Below, one piece after another: positions 12,182-24,700 of a stretch of DNA of 64,000 nucleotides; within the stretch, counting starts at the first letter, position 1; each line of letters begins with the position of its first letter. The DNA comes from Physcomitrium patens. Its lineage: Eukaryota; Streptophyta; Bryopsida; Funariales; Funariaceae. Both the position numbers and the translations under genes were made by a program. The stretch covers positions 9,011,444 to 9,075,443 of the forward strand of contig NC_037269.1 of the NCBI RefSeq assembly GCF_000002425.4, written 5' to 3'. Under the pieces are notes generated by a model. It was not told where the DNA came from. It ran no database searches and saw only the letters and a list, made by a program, of their open reading frames with translations.

Positions 12182-14465
12182 GTCGGGGGAATCCAATCGG
12201 ATGGCAGCCACAAACTAATTCAGTTGATGACGAGTCTCAGCAAGTTGGGGCTAGAGAGGTGAGCTCGATAAACCAATCGTCTGAAACAGATTGGTAAAAT
12301 GATCAATTGCGAACGAAATTCAATCAGAAACAGCAGCTACACCCCATCACTCTCCCCATTCTCAGAATCAAATGCATGGCATCAATTACCCATACAAAAT
12401 GAAAATGAAAATGAAAAACAAGCCAATTCTTCCTGCGACACGTCGAGCAACGACTCCAGATAGTTCGAGCGCGCGAAGTGCAGGCGATCAAAGATGCACG
12501 CTCAGATCACCACACACCAGACCCACTGTCCACGACGGCGATGCGACCACCACCAGCGCTCCACGTCGACGTTCCACCGAGCGCACAATCAGCGACGAAT
12601 CGACTAAGTCCACTAGTGCATTTAACAGGAAACAAACGCACCCTAAGTGACCTTCAGACTGGCGGTCGATGCTTCACCCTGGCGGATCCTCTTCACAGAA
12701 TGCTCCACACCCATGGGCTCCACAGAGATCATCACGGCGCTACGAGCACAGCGAGCAGGTGGGCAGAGTGGGACATGATATAGAGAAAGGGAAAAGACAG
12801 CTGTGGGGATGAATCCGCCGTCGCGAACCCACCCACCCACCCACCCCCAGACTGCGCTGCAGGCATTGAGAGCCGCGTTATGGAGGCGGCGAGGGTGGAT
12901 GAGCGCGACAGCGCTTCAGTGAATGTTGCGTCGCGTCGTCAATGCCCCGCTTGTGGCCATTCCGCGCTCCTTTCCGAGCTTGATGAAGCTGGATACACAC
13001 ACTCACACACATACTGTGGCGCTTCGCTTACTGGTCTTCGAAGTTTGCTCAGCGTTTGCTTTGTTTCGTTTTCCAGCTGCAAGCCCACAAACAGACTTAT
13101 TCATAAGTACGTGAATGTGAATATATATATATATATATATATGACACAACAGGACACATACGTGCTTGTATATGTTACTCGTTACATTTCTTCACATGTT
13201 GGAGATGGAGTTTTTAGTTGTATGTAGCTTGGAATATGTTATTATAATTTTTTTGTTTTTGTTTTTCCTGTTTGGAGTAGTTGGTGGATGTTATGTTTTG
13301 ATTTGAGATTTTGTTGTGTTGTGAAAGATGTATCAATTCAGTGGATTGGTGTTGTTCCCAATCCTTCAAAATGGCCTTCAGTGATGAGTATTTTTGTTCT
13401 TGATTATAGAAGTGAATGTTTTGAGTTTAACTTTTGGATAATAAACCAAGAAATTACAAGCTCTATGTTGATCATAAATCAACATTAAATCTAATTGATA
13501 TTAATGTGTGATGTAAAGTACATAATTAAGAAAAACTACTAAAAAGATATTATAACTGATCCCAAACCTCAGATTTACTACCTTTTATTAGTGACTTTGT
13601 CTATTTTAAGGTGAAGAGATTTAGATGAATGTATAGCATTCTTCGTGGGATGTAATAGGGAATTTGTACGGGAAGAAAAGCAAAAACTTTTCTGAAGACG
13701 AAATTAGTACATCACTAACAAAGACAGAGTGTTCTATACCGGCTCTATTAACGAGCTGCAACATCCACGTCAGCAGTAAGTGTCACCTTCTCCCACTTCA
13801 GCAATATAAGTCCTTAACAATCGAAGCTGTCATGATTACAGTTAACATGATGTTATTTCAGTTCGGTCTGCCAGGTGCATGTTCCTAAATGGTATTTTTA
13901 AAGAATAAATTCGGAATGTTCATTGCACATTCTGTCCATGCGGTTATTACATTAGCTTCAGTGTACGTGGTCTACGTCCAGATGAGCGGGCCTTATCAGT
14001 TGGAGGTTCAAATGCAAGTGCAGAATAGTAGGTTCGGATCAAGCTCATCCAGGCAACACGACAAGGCGAAGTGCTGAAAATGTGCAATACTGCATTAAGT
14101 TTTGGGAAGAGCGTTACAGCAGCAAATAGTTTCCAGTCGCTGATGGGAATGGGGCAATGTGCCCCCAATGAATTCTATCAAAAAATGGTACACGATTTTT
14201 AGGCCGGTTGGGGGCCAGGCTGCTGCAATAGCAGGAGACAGGCCTAGATGTGCGACTAGATAAATCCCCTGACGTGACTGTACAAGCTGCGAAATCGGAT
14301 GCGCCTGCAGTGTACGCCGAAAAGGAGTTATCAGCCGAAGATGCTGCGGGGGAAGTGGGTGGATCTTGCGTGCGTGGAGTTCATGATATAGCAGGACAGA
14401 TGATTAGATCGACTGTGCCCAGGCAGAGGCACGGGACACAACGTGGTTCAGAGAAAGGAATTGTT
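12182..14465. other. Upstream region of the lipase gene and intergenic DNA
   Basis: The first part should hold the lipase promoter and leader on the minus strand. A (CCCA)n run lies at about 12829-12848, a short (CA)n run at about 12993-13011 and an (AT)n run at about 13121-13141. Several short frames exist on both strands, but none shows a domain or a consistent splice structure, so no gene is called. Confidence 0.55.
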
Positions 14466-14469
14466 CCAC

Positions 14470-14715
14470 GCTCGCACGCTCGACAGGCTCCGTCCATCCC
14501 GCCGGGACCATCCACAAGCATGATCTCGACGCACGCAAGCTCGATGAGCTCGATCCATCCCACCAAGGTTGTCCAGTCCTTGGTTCAGCTAGAATTTCTC
14601 GCGCGCTGATCGACAGGCTCGCTCCTTTCCACCAAGCTCCGTTAACTCCTCCAAAAAGGCTGAACTCCACGAATGCTGATCGACAAGGCCGCTCCATTCC
14701 GCCATTCCACCGACA
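14470..14715. repeat. Degenerate 66-bp tandem repeat, about four copies
   Basis: A unit beginning like 'gctgatcgacaggctcgctc' and continuing to 'ccaccaag' or 'ccgcc' recurs near 14477, 14541, 14607 and 14673, with a period of about 66 bp. Copies differ at many positions. The period is a multiple of three and frames remain open through parts of the array on both strands, but no known repeat family is recognised. Confidence 0.5.
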
Positions 14716-15756
14716 GTCCCCCGGTGATCCTGAACTCCACTGCACTGCGTCAGACCGGCTCCGGACGAATAAATTTAGCACCAGGCTCCGATACCGCTAA
14801 GAACTGATTCACCTCCGGTACTCCTATCGTTCACACCCTGTCAAGACAACATACACCACATACACACACAAAAAAACACAAGAAGCATACACAAAGCTTC
14901 ACTCATGAAGCATATATAAAAACAATAACAAGGCGATTAAACAAGGAGCAGACTCATAGTGCTAACACAGCAAGGATGCATCCAATTCCCGAACCCACCA
15001 GGGCAGCAACCTACCTTTCATAGCAAGACCGTAAAATCAGCCAAGCGCTGCTGATAGATAAGTTCCAGGACTAAGACGCGTTGTAACGATTAACAAGTCA
15101 AATGACATCTCAGATAGGTCCAACGTTTTTCCCCGCGGCTGCATAGACAACCCTAATAGACCGACAGTGCACATGACAACCTCCATCTTGGAAGGTAACT
15201 TCTGCGTCAGATTTCGAAACCGCCGTGGTATTACCGACACGCTACAGGACACTACAAGAAGACCCTAGCCACAAATCCGAAATGTCACCATTTCCAGCAC
15301 CTTGAGCCCTAGCGCATACCCAGATAAGGCGCCGCGCTATTCAGCTCTCAGAGCCAGGAGACGGCGTATTGCTAACAGAAACAATCTTCTAGAACTCAAC
15401 GATTCGCGATCACCCTAACGAATACAGCATCACTCACTGAATCTGAGCACAGGGTCCTATGACTCCGTGCACACATTCCGCATAATAGACAACGTCAAGA
15501 CCAATGAACGACTCCCATTAAGAACGCCCACCCACGATGCCCTTCCCGATATATTGAAACGCAACCTGGGTTTTAATTAATCCTGAAATAGAAACGGTGA
15601 ACTGGGTCCGCGCATTGCACTTGGAAAACAAAACCGCGCCTCCGGCACAACCTCAACCCGGTACCCTCCCAGCAACATCTCCGCCATATCATCACAGGAA
15701 TTCCAATACACCTCTTGGCAGTCAAATAGGTAATACAAAACTGCAGCACTGAATTC
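14716..15756. other. Intergenic DNA, no gene seen
   Basis: The composition is balanced and frames are short on both strands. It lies downstream of the small minus-strand gene at 15757-16504 and may include that gene's 3' untranslated region. No domain or splice structure was found. Confidence 0.5.
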
Positions 15757-16504
15757 TCACAGAAAGCTCAGGTCACGTGAGTAGGGCAGACGGACGGGCA
15801 TGGAGATAGAACGAGAAACAGGACGCGACACGGTGGATTTAATCTGAGGTTGCAGGGCACGGGCGCCAGTGACATAGAAACGGAAAACTTGGAAGGCAGA
15901 GTTGAAGACATTGAGAGGATTGAGGGCCATGGACGTCAAGGCAGAGAAACGAGGGAGGAAACGAGAGAAAGTCTGCGTCCAACGAGAACTATGCTGGTTT
16001 CGCTTGTCGAAGGACTCAGAGTGGAGAAGATAAGCACGAGCCGCCTTCTCCACAAGACGGTTGCGCATTGGTGTGCGGGGCGTGTCGATGCTCTCCACCA
16101 TGGGAGAGCCTGGTATAGGAATCATCTCCGCCAAACTGGTATACATGGAAGGGGAGGATGCTGCCCTCGAGGCAGGCGATGTCAAGGTCGAAATTGGACG
16201 CAACCCGCGCTTCGGGAGCGTCAGGTCTGTCACATTGATCGGCTGCACCTGAGACTGCCATTTACAGTCAATAGTTAGAATCTCGGACACCTGATTGTGC
16301 ACGAAATTTGCTCAATTCAACGAACTCTAATGCGCATTCGATGAACTCCAGTGTGGGGCATCACTGCGGACAGCAAAGCAAGTTGATAATGCTTCAGGAA
16401 AATTCTACGATGACAGTGGAAATAGTTCAAATTACCTTGCAGTTGTCGGCTGCACGCCTCGAAAGCAAGGTGTTCGGGCAGCGCTCTAGAAGAGCACGCT
16501 CCAT
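15757..16504 (-). CDS. Small two-exon protein of unknown function
   Basis: A plausible two-exon gene reads 16504-16436 and then 16248-15757, about 186 residues. The donor 'aag|gtaatt' and acceptor 'ctcag|gtg' leave both exons in phase 0. The ATG at 16504 opens the first exon (MERALLERCPNTLLSRRAAD). The second exon is rich in Pro, Ser and Thr and has a compact central motif, GSPMVESIDTPRTPMRNRLV, followed by EKAARAYLLHSES. Such a short 'TPxRNRLVEKAARAYL' helix looks conserved rather than random, but I cannot name its family. No transmembrane segment or catalytic motif is visible. It could be a regulatory or organelle-targeted small protein. The main uncertainty is whether another exon lies upstream. 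Confidence 0.55.
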
Positions 16505-18450
16505 CTGCACACGTCGCGAGAAAGACTAGTTAGCTACATGTGTACGGACACCCGCATTGTAGCAAATATTTCGACCTGCTCGATGCTCAACCCAGGCACA
16601 TTCCCTTCCCCGTCATGATCCTAGGTTTCCCAGTCCAAAATCATCCGCGAGTGCACCGGGATGCTACACCCTCTTTCCGTAACGAATTGCACCCCTACTT
16701 GCTGGGAAAGGTGCTTCATCAGACAATGCTGACTGCTTCTCGGCCTGTGCCGCTCGTTCCCTGATCACCTAGTCCCCCACAGAAAACAAGGCCAAACCCA
16801 TCTTCTATTCAGTCCCAGACCAATGTAGGTGTGGCCAAAGTACTTACGTGAACCGAAGAAGCTGCACGCCAACTCATCGTCGCTGAGACGGTACAGGGAT
16901 TTCTGGAGCTGTGTTGGTGAAGCTCTCCAAGACGAGAATGGTATGGAGGCGAGGCCCTTTTGATACCAGAGTGCTGACCGTGGGAATGTCAGAATCTAGT
17001 GGACGGAGAGATCGTCGGACCGCACAGGGGGTCTGCTCACTCAGGAGCCAACGGTTCCACGTCCGTCGCGCTCGCGGCCCCAAACGGTCGTTACCTTAAC
17101 ATGTGATTTACTAATTTTCGCATTCACTCCCACGACCCCGCTGCGTGGGAAACAACCATAGATCTCTGATACGTACTCTTTTTGCTGATGGTCTGAATTC
17201 CTCGTCTAGTGTATTCTCCGTATTTGACGAATTAGATGCCCGAATATGGTCGACAGATTCTCCGATTTGGCCGGTCACCGATCTCGAGATCTAGTACGCC
17301 GAGTGCGCCTCACTCCCCTCTTCCCCACCTGCTGGACTTACAAAAATCTTAAACCACGAATTCCCGCCGCATGGGTGTGTTCGCCACAACCTCCATCTTG
17401 GCTGCTGTGCCAAGTGGACCTTATTTACCGCTACAAATGCTGATAACAACGAAAATAACTTAGAATCTTCTGGGAAACCTTGCAACCTTGTAGATCGACA
17501 GACGTGTTAGTATCTTTATTCTTGTGAAACCGTATGACATCTATTCGCGAATTTCGGCATGTATATATTTATCATCGATCGCGTAATTAATGGAGGTTGA
17601 AGTTCTCAGATGAGCCTCGCCTGCAGCCGTTTTTTCGGTACTTTCCCCTGGCATATGACACCATTCTCTTCATTTGTTGACGATCAATTCATTGCACCAC
17701 CAGCACTACATTCAAGAAACCAACCATCTTTCGTCTTTTGTCTCCACGATCAGGAAATTCACAGTTACTTTCACTTTTGAGTTAGGGTTAGGAAGAAGAT
17801 CTGGGTTCCTCCCAATGAAACAGAAAAATAAAATAAAAAAAGATGCTGAAAACTGCACACTTGTACTAATATCGATCTCCTCATTCGCTTTTGCGAGAAG
17901 TCGAAGCTCCATGCCAGTGACTGGAAGGTGAGATATTCGTAAGGGGCAGGAAAGTCATTCCATCAATTTGCATTCACCCTCTAGTTGCAACTCATTAAAC
18001 CGCGGTATCAAGTCTCCCAGTGTGCGATTGTGGCAATCATTGTCAACGATTTATTTAAGGTCGTGGAAGGTCGACTTCAGTGTGCGGCGTCAGAATCGGC
18101 CAAATTCAACCACTGTTTAAAAAGAGACAATAAAAACACCTTGCTCTAATTGCAGGCCCTTCCAGCAAAGAATTTGAAGAGGAGAGGTGGAATTAGAACG
18201 TCTCGGACACGAGAGAGAGGCCACGTCAGTAAGATTTCTTTGGCGCTTAAATAAACCCACACCGCCCAACCAAATTGGGCAGCAGCAATCGCCGCTCGCT
18301 GGCCCCTTCACGCCGCAGTGTAGCTCGGCGACGGCGGCTTCACGCTCTCTTTCAATTCTTCACTGTGGTGGGAAACGCAGCTAGCCTCGTTCCCCCGTCG
18401 TTCGAGCTGCGTTCCCTATTTTAGGGTTTGATAATGGGTATACGAACACA
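16505..18450. other. Gene-poor stretch of balanced composition
   Basis: GC content is higher than in the flanking DNA to the right, and many short frames overlap on both strands. None shows a domain or supported splice structure. The part near 18.1-18.45 kb ends in 'ttagggttt', a motif common in plant leaders, but no following coding region was found. Confidence 0.5.
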
Positions 18451-20108
18451 TTCATCCATGAGGGTGATGAGTTTGATGAATAGTCGTAGAATGTTCCCTC
18501 ATAAGTTTATGTGGACTTCACCCTATTTGTTCTATTTTGGTATGTGATCTTTTGAGATAGGATTAGTAATTATTCTTACATACTTTTGTGAGGCCATTTT
18601 TGGGGCATACTTCAACTTGGTTTTGTAACAAAATGCACAATTTTTGTAAGACTTAAAAATAAACTATGATTTTATTTTTTATATTGTTTGAATATTATTG
18701 ATTGAAGACTTAAGGTTAGCTTCTAAGATTTTTTGTGGTGACGTAGATTCTATGGGGGTGGAGGGGGCGGGAGGAGACTAAATATAAAATAAAATAATAA
18801 AATAAAATAACTCGGAACAAAATTTCTTTGGGACCAAGCTCATTATTTCTAAAAACAATTATGTATGATGAATTTGAATATTTAAATTTGATTCTGTTTT
18901 AATGAATACAATCCGTCTTTTCCATGGATTTCCTGAATGTATCCAAGTAAACCTTTACCAGAAGTGAAGGAATATGGAATTTAAATTTATTTGTTAAAAT
19001 TACCTTTAAAGATAAATCAAGAGTGAAATATCCTCAAAACGGCTATAGTTTGAAACCCACTGCAGGATATATACATGAACGTGATTTTTAATTTTATAGT
19101 TTAATTTTATAAACAACAGAAGTAAACAAAAAAATTTTGTTGTAAAGTATCTAGTTAATATACATATAATTTCTCATTTATGAGAATATATTAATATGTG
19201 ATTGAAACACTTATTAATATATAATTAAGCCCATTTTTTGAATTTTTTTAATAAGATCCAGATCGGTTCAAATAGATGTTGTGTTCTTACTTTTGTTTGT
19301 ATTTTATTTACTTTTTTTTGTACTGTGGCAAAAACATAACTGCGTGTTGTAGATGCACGTGGAGGTATTCTTTTTAATCATGATAAGTAAATTGTTGATT
19401 TTACAAAGAGACGTCTTGAATATCTTGTTCAATTAAATGATTTTGCAAGAGCCACATACATGGACACTGTGACCTTTCTTTTTGTTGTATAAAACAATTG
19501 TATTGGCTTTACAAAATGCAAGCTGAATTCAATCTGACAAACGATATTGTTTTACATTGCTCCCAACACTATTATATTGATAAGTTTATTTTTTTCTAAA
19601 TTTCTAATCACATGTTCTAATATTGAGTTGTTGAAAAAAAATCCATAAAAATTGCTTATCAGTTGATTGTATTAAAGCAACATCAAAATAATCAATTCAG
19701 GACAAGGTTCTGTGGTTTAGTTTGATCGGATAATTTTAAAAATATATTGCAATAGAAATTTGAATTTGAACAACTGATAAGCCTAATTTAAGCCACCCAT
19801 GTTATTCACCAAAACATTTCGTGAGTACATAATATATTTTGAGATAAAAAATAATTATACACCAAAAGAAAATAAAAAATAAATCTATGACAGACACAGT
19901 TAATTGTGAGTTTCAATAAAATTTTATTATAATCCATACTACTTTAATGTTCTTATTGTTACATACAAGGGGAGATATATTGAACTTTTGATGGCACTGA
20001 TGAATTATTTAACAGTTTATTGTAAGTCAAATGTAAATTCAACTTATAAAAATGATAGACTATGATTCAAATATCATAATAATCACAATCATTTCCACGC
20101 ACACCCAC

Positions 20109-20150
<42 letters not shown>

Positions 20151-21430
20151 CTGCAAATATACAAATAGAGTGATTTTAAAACTGTTTTGAGATAGTTCTA
20201 CTCATTCACAGTAACAATCAAATCTCAGTTGCAATGAAAATTTAAAAATAAAACTTAACCATTCACAAAAGAAAGTAACGCCAGGACACAAGCATTGTAA
20301 CAGAGATTGATGAACTCGTGAGCATTGTAAAATGCCACATTACGGTGTTGTTATTCACATTTCCCTCCAAATGAGTCGCCACAAAAAGCAGCATATTCTT
20401 CACCCATTTTGCTTCGTGCAGCCCAAATTGGCAAGTAGCCGTTGCCTCCAAATCTCCTCTGCCACTTCATCCACCTACGAACATTCATCCACCGCCGTTG
20501 CTTCCTTGGTTCGATTGCTTGTTTTATCGTTCGTTCGCTTTTGTTTTGCGACTTCATGCTTTTTGTTTCCTTTTCCGAAAGGCGCTTTCGTTGCAGTTTG
20601 ATCCCAACGAGGCCGCAAGGAGGAGAGCGCTGTTAGAGAGGTCGTAGATCGTATTAAAGTTCCAAGTCAACAAAGCGATTTCATGGCATTTCGCGGATGC
20701 GCGTCTTCACTTAAGAATAGACGCTCCGTTGAGAGAGGATGCGTGTATTGAATGCCCGTTAATGGCCCTCTTATTAGAAATTCAGCAACGCATTGGTGGA
20801 GGAGTTATAACGCTCGCTCACGAGATACCCAGTTGCAAAACAGACGTGACGATTGTCAGAGATGATAGAGGATGACCGAGGTGACTCAACAATGCCGTTT
20901 CCTTATCAATGTCCCATTGTCTCCACGAATCGAGGTTTCATCTCATTAACTGAGTGAGTTTTTATTGGGTTCCAACCCACTTTGCACTTAATGCTGCGAA
21001 GTAAGCATTAACATCACATTTGGGTAGTTAATGTGGATTAGAATGTTCAGATTTGGTCTTGTGTGTGGGAGCACGCCCTATTTAAAGTGCTCTGGACGCC
21101 TCCAGATGGTGATGAATGAGTTGGTATGATATTTCAGGCTCTTACAGCGTGGAATGATTTGGTTGTGTATAGTTTGTGGGTTTTTGGTCAGCGTTTGTGG
21201 AATTTGCAAGGGAAGAGTTCTCTTGTAAATGTGATTTTAGCATTCCGAATGTAATATTCTTGAGGGTGGTATCTGCGTGTGCTTGTTATTCCATGTGCGA
21301 TGATGAATGAACTATTTGCCCGTTCACAAGATCTGAGATCGGAACATTAAACAACAATCGGATTAACTCAATTTAAACAACTAGTAACGCATTAAAAGAC
21401 GCCACCTTAATTTGTCCACTACCCATAGTC
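18451..21430. other. AT-rich intergenic DNA left of the gypsy element
   Basis: This stretch is mostly AT-rich with an (AT)n-(AC)n compound microsatellite at about 20110-20149. A less AT-rich part from about 20.3 to 21.4 kb has only short frames. No gene or RNA is supported. Confidence 0.6.
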
Positions 21431-21787
21431 TGTAACGGAGCTGCCATCCAGTTGGTACTCACGTCACAACTGATCCTGTCTCCAAGAAGCCGTCCACACA
21501 GTCCGACCCCCATGACCCTAGTTCGTGACACAATTCTCTCTTACTAGCTGGTTCGGCTGAGTCCTCATACCTCCTCCGAATCACCCGGGACTCAACGGAG
21601 ACTGCTTATCATCCTCCACACTACATAATGCCCCCGCATTGTGTGGTCCCTTGGTGTGAGGGAGGTGGCCCGCCCAACCACTCCTATGCCACCTCGCCCC
21701 TGCACTCCCATGGGCTTGGGGATCGCCAAGGCTCAAATTATCTCTTCCACTCACAAGTGTAAGGGTCTTAACTTTTCAACCCTTACA
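21431..21787 (-). repeat. 3' LTR of the gypsy element
   Basis: On the + strand it runs from TGTAACGG to CCTTACA, giving the TG...CA ends and short terminal inverted repeat expected of an LTR. It shares an almost unbroken block of about 130 bp with the repeat at 27641-27848. A polypurine tract (minus strand) abuts its inner edge. Confidence 0.88.
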
Positions 21788-24700
21788 CCCTCTTCCACTT
21801 TGGAGAGTCAATGTCATCATTGACATATTGCCTTCAACTTAAGCAAGTTGAACGCAATATGAGTCTTATTCCTATTTTAAAGAATTTTTTATAATGGATG
21901 TTTTGCACCACATCCCTCTTGTTCCTAACTAGTTTGAAGGCTTCTTTTCTAATTAACCTCCATTTATTCCTTTTAGTCTTTCAAAAGTTTTTGGAATAGA
22001 GGAAGATTTTTTTTTTCCATTGAGATGGAATGCTACCCCCTTCTCGCATTTCTTATGCAATTTTTCTTTTTGCCTTCAACTTCCTTAAGTTTTTTCGATT
22101 CCATGAATTTTGAAAGTTCACATTTCCCAATGTGAATGGTGGAAATGTTACTTCCCACTTAGACTTAGCCTTGGCCGAGGAACTCCTTAACTAAGATCCG
22201 CCTCACCTTAGTACCCTTCCTTACCCTATAGAAGTGACTTGCTATCACTCAATGAAAAACTCATTTAGGAAAGGCCAACCATTTAGGCTTGGTTACTAAG
22301 AGCCTTATATCCGCTTCATACAAGCTTCTTAAGGTTTCCCTCTACGAAGTCTCATCGGATTGGAATCCTTTCAAAATCTTCTATCTTTTGAAAACTTCTG
22401 CCACCTTCTTATCGAAGTTTTAATATCTCCCTTTATACTCTTAACTCATGGATACTCTTCTTTCTTTTCTTACAAGTCACATAAGCTTGTGACCCTCCTC
22501 CACTTTGGAATGAAGATGTCTTCATCTTCTTGGTCACTCTTATTATTAATCTCTCCTACATTATCAATTAACCAACTTATCTTCAGTGGTTTTTTATCTG
22601 CTTCTTTGTAGTCTTAGATCTTTTATAATCACCAATTTTTTTATTGAAAGCTGTGACTAATCCTTGTACATGTCACAAGTTCCTTTCATTTATCCATTGG
22701 AACTTATGTGGAGGGTATCCTTTGAAAGTACACAAATATTGAATCTTCTTAACATCCGTCTGTTTTTTGTCAAGTATTACTTTTACTTGATCCATGGTTT
22801 GATTTCATAACTCTTCATGAGGTGGAATTCTTGCCTTCTCTTTGTGAAAGCCTTTTTCATCATCTACAAATTTCTTGAGGACACTTATATGGAAAACCAA
22901 ATGCCACTTCAATCTCTTTGGTATACCTAATACATAGACATTCTTGTATAGCACTCTTTCAACTTCATAAGGACCTACGCATTTCTCGGTCCATTTGGGA
23001 GTAAGGTGTGATGGATAAGTGAAGTTGCTGGTATTCAACCACACTTTATTTTCCTTTTCAAATTACACATCTCTTCTATGCTTATCTACTTATTTTTTAT
23101 ATCTTCTTTTGGCCAATTCGAGTCCACCTTTAGCGGTTTGTAATATGGCCTCCCTTTTTGCCACCCACTTTGCTCCTTCAACTGAATAAAAGCTCGAAGT
23201 TGTTTCATCACTATGTTTGACTTTTACTAAGTCAAGAGACCAAAGTGCATTGAAACCATGAGCTACTTGGAATGGTGTATTTCCTAAGGACACATTCTAA
23301 GTTGTATTATAACTAAACTCAGCTATGGGCAACCATTTGATCCAATCTTTGTGGTCACTTACCATATAGGGCCTTAGATACATTGAGAGAATTCCATTGA
23401 ATCTCTCAGTTTGGCCATCCTCTTGTGGATGCCAAGTAGTAGTCACTATTATCTTAGAACCTAACTTCCTCATAACATGTTGCCAAAATTGAGTTGTAAA
23501 TTTTATACCTCTATCACTCACAATTGAGGTTGGTACTCTATACAAAGAAATCCAATTGTCAAAGAATACACTTGTTGTTAACTTTGGGACAATTTTTGTT
23601 GCCTCTTTTGAATCCTTTGGAAACATTGTCATTGATATAAATCTAGCAGTTTTGCTGAATCTATCAACAACTACCATTGTGGAATTAGCTTCACTACATT
23701 TTGGTAAGCTAGTTATGAAATCCATTGAAATATCTCTATAAGGTAGAGATGGAATAGGCTATGGTTCTAAGAGCCCAATTTTTCCTTAAGTGGAGTGTTT
23801 ATTCTTTTGACACACCAAATAACTTTTTAGATATTGGTCCACATCTTCCTTTATGGAGGGTCAATACTAAGATCTTGCCACTTCTTTGAGTGTGGATTTC
23901 CTACCTCAATGTCCTTCACATGCAGAATCATGTATTTCATATATTAGTTTTCTTCTCTATTTACCTTATGGTATATAGAGTCTGTTTTTCTTAAACCAAA
24001 TCAATCCATCTCTCATAGAAGAGACTTCTATAAGTCTCCTCTCTTCCCTTGTAGTTTTGGTTTGAGCAAATTCTTTCTTAATTTCAAGCGCATCTTCATC
24101 TTGTTCATAGTCTTTCCTAATGCCTTTTATGAGGAGGGAGTCATCACTATACACTATGATCTTTAATGTCATTGTATCATCGAACTTTTCCTCTATAAAC
24201 TCATTTATCCTACTTACTGCATCCGACACCAAGTTATCTTTGCCCAGTTTGTGAATTAGTTCAATATCCATTGAAACTATCACATCATACCACTTCAACT
24301 CTTTAGGCGAGGCTTGGGCTTTGGAAGTAAAATATTTCAAAGAAATGTTGTCAGTGTACACTTTGATTTTTCTACTTCCCAAATAGTATCTCCAAGCTTT
24401 CAAACAATGTACCACTGCAAACAATTCTTTTTTCATGTGTTGGCTACCTTAATTGGCTTCCACTTAATTTTCTACTTTCAAAAGCCACTGGTCTTTTTTC
24501 TTGCATTAAGACTCCTTCTATTGCAAAGTCACTTGCATCAATATGGATTTCAAATTTCATATCAAACTTAAAGTAGAACAAGACATGACTTGATACTAAA
24601 GCATCTTTTATTTCTTAAAAAGATGTATTACAATCATCATTCCATTGGATAACCTTATTATCCTTTTTCAAAAGACTAATAAGAGGGCTAGCAATTTTTG

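Noticed and set aside
20263-20636. Short frames on both strands in a GC-richer patch
   Set aside because: All are under 90 residues, overlap each other, and show no domain or splice structure.
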